DNA of 64,000 bases from Pyrus communis (lineage: Eukaryota; Streptophyta; Magnoliopsida; Rosales; Rosaceae): positions 30,110,112-30,174,111 of the forward strand of contig NC_084804.1 of NCBI RefSeq assembly GCF_963583255.1, in the 5' to 3' direction. The notes beneath the pieces are model-generated. The model ran no database searches, was not told the origin of the DNA, and saw only the letters and a program-made list of their open reading frames with translations. Of the stretch, positions 57,201 to 64,000 are shown piece after piece. A program made the translations under genes and the position numbers. Within the stretch, counting starts at the first letter, position 1. The number at the start of each line of letters is the position of its first letter.

Positions 57201-60200
57201 AATAAGTAACCTTAGCAACATATGAGTATCGTCATGTTTCGAGGGCAGTAGTTCTTCCGAAAGAAGTTTTTGCCGGAATTCCTGAGCTGCCTTGAGCTCC
57301 TCGGCATCAATGTCGTCCTCCATAGGGAAAGACATTACTTTACTGTTCCTTCGACCCTTATGGAAGGAGTTTGTAATCATATTTGCTGCCTTCTTGAAAG
57401 ATCCAAGCTTTGTTTTCCTCTCGTCCTCAGAGTTCCCATCTGCACACAGAAGTAATCAAAATAAATTGACCCACAAGCACAAATGGGTCTTTCTCTCTCT
57501 TTTCCATCTTCTGCTAGACAGTTAATCTTCGCTATATCGTCCCAATTTTATCGGATTTCCGAACAAAATGCAAACAAAATTCAGAAAACACAAAATTCAT
57601 ATGAATTGGGAGAAACCAAACCAATATGTTCCTCTGGTAAATCAAATCAAATAAACTAAAACTATGAAATTATGAATATAACCCAAAACAATTTCAACAA
57701 AAAGAATATCTTTTTTTAGATTCCATTGTACTATTTTTGGCCGTTACAGAAGGAAATATCAACTTGTAAAGTAAAAGGTGTATTCTTGAACAATTTTCTC
57801 TATAAATATCTAAAGAAAACAGTGACTTTCAGGTTTCAACTCACCCAGCTGCTTTGATTTTGATTAAGGACATCAAATATTGATATTCTTCTGTCAAAAA
57901 TGTATGGGGCTGACCAAAACTCTGAATCCATGACCTCCAAACATGGTGGTTGATGGATCCCAAAGGGACCTGACTACTTGGTGGAGAAGAACATGCCTGC
58001 ACTCCTCCCCTCCTCACATGGAGGAAGGCACATTTTCCTACGTTGCAGGTGGTCTGAAGGCCACAAGGTGGCACGTGGATTTCACAGGCCGCTCCTGGCA
58101 CATGGAAACGATGTCAAAGCGGCGTCAACGCAACCCCACGCGCGCGATAGCTGTTATTGTTTGGGTTTTTGCTATGATCTAGTCGTAATTTATTCTTCAA
58201 ATTATTGTATTTTTATTACGTCTTTTGTGATGCATTGTTTCGAATTAGCCAAATTATTATGAGGCTTAAATGTCAAAATAGCCATTGTGTTATAGTTATA
58301 TGATTAATTTAGTTTTTTTTTTTTTATTTGGTTAATTTAGTCCTTGCGTTTATCTTTATTAGCCAATTAAAGACGTTTCATTCAATCTTTGTTAAAAAAT
58401 TTATAAGAAAAACTATAAGAGATATAATTATCCTTTTTACTTTACAGAAAAATGCGAATTAATGAGAAATAAAACTTCCCATCTAAAAAATGATTAAGAA
58501 TGTGACATAGAAAAGAGAGGAGGTAACATTAGGGAGGAGGCCGGGCGAGTTGGGAGGAGAATAATTTTTCTTTTAGTTTTTAATTGTATTTCATTTTTAA
58601 ATATTTTAAATCAAATAAATAAGTCTATAGTAATTTATAAATTTTTACAGAAATTAGATGGAAATGTCTTTAATTGGCTAATCGAGATCAACTCAAATAC
58701 CAAATTGGCCAAATTGAAAACATAGGGACTAAAACGACCTAATGACTAAAACAAATGGACCCTTTTACCATTTAAGCCTTATTACAATGATGATGTTGTC
58801 ATGTGATAATTTGAGACTGTTATTTGAATAGCTGACAACGTTTTTAGATAATTAAATGTGTTTCTGATCCAATTTGATAGTAAATCTTAAAAATGTTTTA
58901 ATTTGATAGTAAATTTTAAAAGTGTTTTTACATCGTAATGTGCGTTTTGGAAGCACATAAATATTAGGTAACACTTCAAATGTTTTTTTAAGAAGCACTA
59001 AGATTTCTATGAAATAAATTATGAGAAAAAAAGGTACTTCTCATAAAGTAGGACATGTATACCTTTAGTGTTGGACGAAAACAAGTAGTAAATTTTTAGT
59101 GTGGCATTTTGTCTAAGAGCTGGTGGGCCACAATCCTCTAACAAGCTATTGTGGTTTTCGACAAATGCCAACAACTTTCGAACGAGTCTATCAACATACT
59201 CAAGATAGTCTATCACTAGATATCAACAGCAGCGCACACAAAGACGATGCCAAGTCTCTTAGGCATTTTGTCGAACAACTTATGTGAACGAAGTAGTTAC
59301 CACCCCGATGAACACTGTGGCCAGTCGACAAGCATTTTACTTAACATGAAATATTTCATCATAGTATATGCTAAGACCAACTTCAAGGGAGAGACGAATT
59401 CAAATATTTGGGTTTAAACCCAAAAAATGCAATTCAATGGGGAGATCTAACCCCAAAAGCTTCAGCTCTGGACCCAAACTAAAACCCAACAATTTTTGGG
59501 GGCCACACACTTTTTTAAAAAACAATCTGATGATGAACTATGTCCGCCGATAGGGGCCCCAACTGGCAAGGGGACCCAGTCGCAAAACGTTAACATTTTA
59601 GGGGCCTCAATGGCCGTTCGATTTTTGGGCCGTTGGTGTTCAACGGTTTAAAACATTCGTAAAATTAAATTAAGATTACATTTCTCAAAGTTACAAATAA
59701 AAAATCTTTCCTGAAAAGAAAAAAAAAGAGTAGGATTAAAACCACTATTTTAAAAATTCCTGCGTAGCGCCATTTAGGCCTCACCTATGCGCTAGGTAGA
59801 TGTCCATCGCACTGATTAATCCCTAAGTATTTGAAAATTAAGAAAGGGGGCCTAGGCCTGCTTAGGCACTCGCCTAGGCTGCCTAGGCGCCCACCTAAAC
59901 CGCCTAGACAACCTAGCCACCCGCCTAGCCCGCCTAAACCTGCATAGGTCGCGACTCTCACTTATACAAAAATCAATAACTTTCATTTTGCATTTTAATT
60001 TTTTCAATAAATTGTAAGAGACTTGTTGAATATTTAGGTGAACACGAATTATATGCTTGTTTCTCATGCTTTTCATTATGTTTTAATACTTTACAATCTA
60101 TATGTCATTCAATTTTGCAGTTTATTACAATACATAATTAATTTACTTAAATCCACCTAGTCCACCTAGGCCCTTGCCTTGGCCCCGCCTAGGCGTTAGT

Positions 60201-62829
60201 TCGAGGATCTTTTAGAACCTTGGTTAAAACCATTCCACCACAACTAATACATTTTAGGTCCTTAATTTTAGGTCTTGAAGGTTACATGACATTCATTGTT
60301 CAAAGACCTAAATTGTGTTTTTTTGTGGACCTAAATATTTAGATTTGGGTTCAAGGGTTGGGGCTGGTCTAAGAAGAGAGCTAATCATAGAGAATGTTCA
60401 AACTTATGAGACACAAATAAAAAATTAAAATTAATTTCCAAAACAAATTTGTTCATTATTTGGATGTATTAAGACTTACCTTGGAAATTGAAGATTGTCG
60501 ACGGAGAAAGTAATGGAAAAAAGGAAACAAGAATTGGGATGCGGGGGAGAGAAAGTTTTGGAGTTTGTAGGATAGGAAGTTTTGGAGTTCGGGGGAGAAG
60601 AAAATGAGGGGGTTTGCGGAAAAAGATGAGGAAGAGATGAATGAGGAGAAAAAAGTGGATCTGGATTTTTTAAGAATCCTGGTGAACCCTTTGGTACTTT
60701 GTCGCCTAAAGTTTGCATTTACTTGTTGGCTTAAATGTCTCAACTGACCATTTCAAACACTTTGCATGACGAAGACTACTGTTCGTCATGCAAGAACCAC
60801 ACTACGACGAAGCTTTCCCTCGCGCAAGAAAAGGTTTGTCGCGAGATAAATTGGTGTCAAATCTTCATTTTATTGCATTTTTTCCCCCACAGATTGGGCG
60901 ATGCATATCCAGTTTGTCGTGCAAGGTCCTCTTTCACGACGAATATCTTCGTCACCTAAAGTTTTCAATTTTTTTTTGCCGGGACGATTGTGCACAACAA
61001 TGGCCTTACTGTATTGTGCAAAGATCACTTGCGCGATGAAAACTATTTCAACACCTAGAGTTTTGTCGCGCAAGTAGTGTTTTTTACTAGTGTAGCTTGA
61101 AACTTGGGTTTGCACTTGCATATTGGACTAGAATTCGTATAGCGTATGTTTATACCTCATGCCCTGTGAGATATAGTTATATTATTGACCCTAATATTTA
61201 ACTTAAATTATGCCATCAATATGGTACTTGATGTCTTTACCTTAGCATGTTTACCGAGAAAAATATACATGTAAACAAGAGAACTGCAAGATCTTATGTG
61301 ACTTACGTAACTAGTAGCATTTTTATCAACATAACCTGTAATTTATATGTGAGATTATCTCTTAATTTAACTAAAAGGAAGATATTAATTAAGCAGATGA
61401 AGAACGAGGAATTACAGTTTGTTCTCTGGAACCTTCATGCCATTCTAGTACCGTTTACTAGTTTCAAACGCATGTGAGCACGATTTGTATGTGTATTGAC
61501 AGGCTCTTACCATGCAAACGAATCTATTCTATATATCCATTTGCAATTGCTCCAGGCAAACTCTAATCTAAACATAAAGATAAACGCTAATAGTTGTATA
61601 ACACATTACTTTGATCCTTGAGATTGAAAATCAACAGAAATGGTCCCTGAGATTGTCCACCATTAATTATTTTGGTCATTCCGTTGAAAACTCCGTTAAG
61701 TGTCTCGGAGCTCTTAGCTGAAAGTTTGGGCAATTTTCAAATCTTCGTAACTCAATCGTTTCTTAACTTCGACCCATAATATATCAAAATGAAGATAGGA
61801 AAGTGTAGAACAATATTATACCTATTTGGAAGCCCAATGGTTGCTGGAGATGGCCGGAAAATAGCTTGAAAGGTGACTGGTCCGTGCGAAAACTGGAAAA
61901 CTTGCTGGAAACTAGGTAAACTTTAAACGTTCATGACTTCTTCAATACTCAACAAAATCGAGTGATTCAAAAATGAAAATCATAGATGAGAAGAAGAGAA
62001 TGGTACCTTTCTTGACGGCTAACTCTCCATGGTTTGGCTGGAAAATAGCTCGAAAGTGGCTGTCTTGGTCTCGAGTTAGCCACTTTCGAGCCATTTTCTG
62101 GCCAAAAAGGCGAATTAGCCATCAAGTAAGGTACGATTCTCTTTGTCTCGTTGAGAAGTATGATTTTCATTTTTGAATCACTTGATTTCGTTGAGTATTG
62201 AAGAAATTATGAACGTTTAAAGTTTATCCAGTTTCTGGCGAGTTTTCCAGTTTTCCTACGGACCAGACACCTTTCAAGCTATTTTCCGGCCATCTTCGGC
62301 AAACATTGGCCTTCCAAATACATATAATCATGTTCTAAACTTCCCTATCTTCATTTTAATAGATTATGGGTAGAATTTGGTTAAAATACGATTGAGTTAC
62401 GGAGCTTTAAAAATTGCCCAAACTTCTGGCCAAGAGCTTCGAGACACTTAATAGAGTTTTTAACGGAATGACCAAAATAATGGATGATGGACAATCTCAG
62501 GGACCATTTCTATTGATTTTCAATCTCAAAGACCAAAGTGATGTGTTATACAAATCTCAGAAACCATTTTGGCTAAAAAGCCAAATATTTATATTCAAAT
62601 CCCTAATACATACAAGATGAAACCCTAATTAAAAAAAAAACTCAAAAACTACTGTGTGATTCAACATCCAGAAGATCACAGATATACATAACCATCGATC
62701 AAAATATATATCCATTTAAGTATATGTGGGGTTTCATAAACCAAAGATCAGATGAAGATCATGCCAAATATTAATTGGATTGTCGTAATTACCAGGTTTA
62801 AGGTTTGGGTCAACATCAGCTCCAGACAT
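54227..62829 (-). CDS. SFH: SFH-C: SEC14-like lipid transfer protein with altered C-terminus, 14 coding exons, 5.35 kb intron 1
   Basis: Exons from the start: 62829-62793, 57439-57211, 57106-57007, 56904-56638, 56473-56396, 56273-56172, 56087-56038, 55899-55800, 55487-55278, 55131-55054, 54868-54725, 54601-54518, 54420-54355, 54244-54227. The total is 1563 nt (520 aa), with GT/AG borders. Exons 3-8 have the same lengths as SFH-A and SFH-B. The N-terminus is [13 protein letters not shown]. The Sec14 domain spans about residues 105-305 ([45 protein letters not shown]). Exon 9 is expanded with Glu/Lys repeats (KVSEEEP units of 7 residues). Exon 11 is only 144 nt and lacks the hydrophobic nodulin-type segment of SFH-A and SFH-B. 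The coiled-coil exon is doubled ([18 protein letters not shown] and [19 protein letters not shown]). The tail is KKFSLFCW. It probably still exchanges PI/PC but may be targeted differently. The first exon is joined by homology to SFH-B across an intron full of transposons. The exon 12 acceptor TTTCAAG is a weak site. Confidence 0.85.
55310..55400 (-). repeat. 21 bp coding minisatellite in SFH-C exon 9
   Basis: Three to four 21 bp units (plus strand AGAGACTTTTGGCTCCTCTT-like) encode consecutive KVSEEEP-type heptads. They follow an already Glu-rich stretch ([14 protein letters not shown]). The corresponding exons of SFH-A and SFH-B are 99 and 93 nt, against 210 nt here. Confidence 0.8.
57440..58250 (-). 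other. Distal part of SFH-C intron 1
   Basis: Intron sequence next to exon 2. The moderately GC-rich stretch at 57840-58160 has overlapping short frames on both strands without recognisable family. No further feature is seen. Confidence 0.4.
58254..58793. mobile_element. Fold-back element in SFH-C intron 1
   Basis: The left end ATGAGGCTTAAATGTCAAAA and the right end, inverted, ATAAGGCTTAAATGGTAAAA start imperfect inverted repeats. The arms also share TTAGTCCTTGCGTTTATC- and GGGACTAAAACG-type words and TCTTTAATTGGCTAAT inverted. No coding sequence. The target duplication is unclear. Confidence 0.55.
59375..60369. mobile_element. Tourist/PIF-Harbinger-like MITE carrying a nested hAT MITE
   Basis: The ends GACCAACTTCAAGGGAGAG and, inverted, GACCAGCCCCAACCCTTGA are flanked by TAA on both sides (59372-59374, 60370-60372), the target duplication typical of PIF/Harbinger. 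Similar sequence continues inward (CAAATATTTGGGTT against AAATATTTAGGTCC). The core is interrupted by a second element at 59744-60223. No transposase. Confidence 0.65.
59744..60223. mobile_element. hAT-type MITE rich in GCCTAGGCG, nested
   Basis: Flanked by TTAAAACC (59736-59743 and 60224-60231), an 8 bp target duplication as made by hAT transposases. The ends carry TATTTTAAAAATTCC and, inverted, CCAAGGTTCTAAAAGATCC. The interior holds many CCTAGGCG/CGCCTA words in the outer thirds, which pair as inverted repeats. Confidence 0.75.
60755..61092 (-). mobile_element. CACTA element end (orphan terminus) in SFH-C intron 1
   Basis: Inverted, the terminus starts CACTAGTAAAAAACACTACT and then TGCGCGACAAAAC, nearly the same as the left end of the CACTA element at 4234. 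About ten CGCGACGA/TCGTCATGCAAG-type subterminal motifs precede it. No matching second end was found upstream, so it is a truncated or strongly diverged non-autonomous copy of the same family. Confidence 0.7.
61593..62565. mobile_element. Large fold-back element (about 1 kb palindrome) in SFH-C intron 1
   Basis: From about 61598 (TTGTATAACACATTACTTTG) to 62555 (its inverted partner CAAAGTGATGTGTTATACAA) the two halves are inverted copies for about 450 bp. Shared words include GAAATGGTCCCTGAGATTGT, AATGAAAATCAT, ACGTTCATGA-type and GCTATTTTCCGGCCATCT. The centre lies near 62070. There is no transposase; it is probably a non-autonomous Mutator-type or foldback element. Confidence 0.75.
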
Positions 62830-63190
62830 AGTGCCACACGGGATTGATCAAGTGTTTGAGACCGCCAAGGGGTAGTAGATCCGTCAAGAACTTGTGTACA
62901 TATATCACAAGGTGCTCAAAACTAGCGCCCCTCGGGGGATGTACCTCTACCTATAACGTAATTGTACACCAAAACAAAACATAGATTAAAAAACTACAAA
63001 AATCAAAACAATCGTGTCATTAACATGCATTCAAATAATTTAGAATGAAACTAAGCCTGCATTCAAATCATTTAGAATGAAACTAACATGATCGTTACGG
63101 AAAGAAAAAAAAGGGTAATTAACCATGGAGGTTGAAGATTTTGAGGATTAATCTAAAGCAAGAATTCGAGAATATGAGACAATTAATACC
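62830..63190 (-). other. SFH-C 5' leader with probable intron
   Basis: Sequence before the start codon matches the SFH-B leader (for example ATCCCCCGAGGGGCGCTAG against ATCCTCCGAGGGCTCTAG). A donor CAAAAG|GTATTA lies at 63190/63189, at the place of the SFH-B leader intron donor. The acceptor is less clear (TTATAG near 62953). Confidence 0.5.
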
Positions 63191-63324
63191 TTTTGACAAG
63201 AATGTAGGGGGTTAAGTGGGGCTAACAACTTCAGTGATGGAGCACTACACCCCCACATTCATGGTCAGAGTTCGACTATCGTCCTTCCCCGCCCTTGTTC
63301 CTGCTTTAGACCTTCTTAGTATCC

Positions 63325-63356
<32 letters not shown>

Positions 63357-63390
63357 AAAGGAAATGTAGAGGGTAAGAGATAAACGTGGT

Positions 63391-63440
63391 AGGCATATAT
63401 ATGATCCGGATTAATCTCCGAAGTTGTACGGCCAGAGAGG
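63391..63440 (-). promoter_or_regulatory. SFH-C core promoter, conserved TATATAT block
   Basis: The TATATAT box at 63396-63402 lies in the same block as upstream of SFH-B (minus strand GATTAATCCGGATCATATAT). A long A-run sits between the box and the leader exon on the plus strand (63327-63360). Confidence 0.6.
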
Positions 63441-63479
63441 AGCAATGAGGATAACATGACTGATATAGAAAAGAAAGAG

Positions 63480-64000
63480 TCAAACAAGAATGGAGGTTTT
63501 TTGTTTCATTTTTCCATTGACATGTGGTCTCTTCTGTGTGCCATGCATTTGCATGCCTGCTTTGGATTTCTGTTGGCAAAGAAAGAGAGTATGCGAAATG
63601 CAAGCCACCCCATTCAATCTCATTCTTTAGCTTTCCACGCTAGCTAGTTAACCAACCTTTTACAAATGGAAACTGCATCTCCCTATTTCCACACAAAATT
63701 ACTATAAGTTCCCTCTAATTTTATCAACAAAATGTCAATTGTGACCATATTAACTGACTACGTGACATGGAATGTGTTAACTTTTGATCTGCACTTGGTG
63801 CTGTAACTGTTTGACCGTAGGAACCTTTCACCTCCTCTCCGGCTCTCCCATGATCCTCAGAAAAAGAAAAGAAAAGTTTAATTCTTTGAGTATCTTGTAT
63901 CATATGCCTTTAAATCGATAAAAAAAAAAAAAAAAAAAAACGCCTTCTTCTTCTTCCTTTCATGTAATAAGAATTTCCAAGAAAAAAGTCTTCAACTTTA
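63480..64000. other. Upstream region of SFH-C
   Basis: 63480-63700 resembles the region upstream of SFH-B (37995-38250; shared GCGAAATGCAAGCCAC and CATTCAATCTC-type words), so the duplication that produced the two genes included promoter DNA. The last 300 bp show nothing recognisable beyond an A-run near 63920. Confidence 0.5.

Noticed and set aside
58930..59371. Left end of the CACTA element whose right end is at 61092
   Set aside because: The CACTAGATATC near 59210 lacks the following terminal sequence and the subterminal motifs.

Overview
This is nuclear DNA of a flowering plant. The genes have many short introns with GT/AG borders, AT-rich intergenic DNA, pyrimidine-rich 5' leaders, and a dense mix of plant transposons (CACTA, Mutator-like, hAT, Tourist-like, Ty1/copia, SINEs). 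The repeat style and gene sequences suggest a eudicot, possibly of the rose family (apple/pear type), but that is an inference.

The functional core is a small family of SEC14-like phosphatidylinositol transfer proteins (SFH type: Sec14 lipid-binding domain, variable linker, C-terminal coiled coil and lysine-rich 'nodulin' tail). Three copies have complete open models whose exon lengths add up in frame. SFH-A (+, 27081-33539, 14 exons, 627 aa) and SFH-B (-, 34179-37365, 13 exons, 585 aa) are convergent, with about 640 bp between stop codons. SFH-C (-, 54227-62829, 14 exons, 520 aa) is a paralogue of SFH-B whose first intron is swollen to 5.35 kb by transposons. A fourth, broken SFH copy (C-terminal exons only) lies at 18385-19140 (+). 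SFH-B and SFH-C share core promoter sequence around a TATATAT box, and SFH-A and SFH-B (probably also SFH-C) have an intron in the 5' leader.

Layout: 0.25-4.1 kb, decayed fragments of a TFIIIB subunit B'' (BDP1)-like gene. 4.2-13.5 kb, a 9.3 kb CACTA element with a broken TNPD transposase, a broken TNPA-like gene and two further TNPA-like fragments between arrays of short subterminal repeats. 16.1-16.8 kb, a degenerate tandem array of about 57 bp units. 18.4-19.1 kb, the SFH pseudogene. 19.2-24.4 kb, three related long-TIR Mutator-like elements (one carrying a captured PDX1 fragment) around a decayed hAT transposase. 27-37.4 kb, SFH-A and SFH-B. 39.9-46.4 kb, a decayed MULE with a MURA-like transposase and an opposing second gene. 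47.4-52.5 kb, a decayed full-length Ty1/copia element inserted into one copy of a small duplicated segment. 54.2-62.8 kb, SFH-C.

The most noteworthy signals are a perfect 117 bp tandem duplication that doubles a splice acceptor and exon start in SFH-A; the rebuilt C-terminus of SFH-C (loss of the hydrophobic nodulin-type segment, gain of a second coiled-coil exon and of a Glu/Lys repeat); the captured PDX1 fragment; and the modular CACTA element. I found no CRISPR, operon or prokaryote-type system, and no tRNA or rRNA gene that I would defend.
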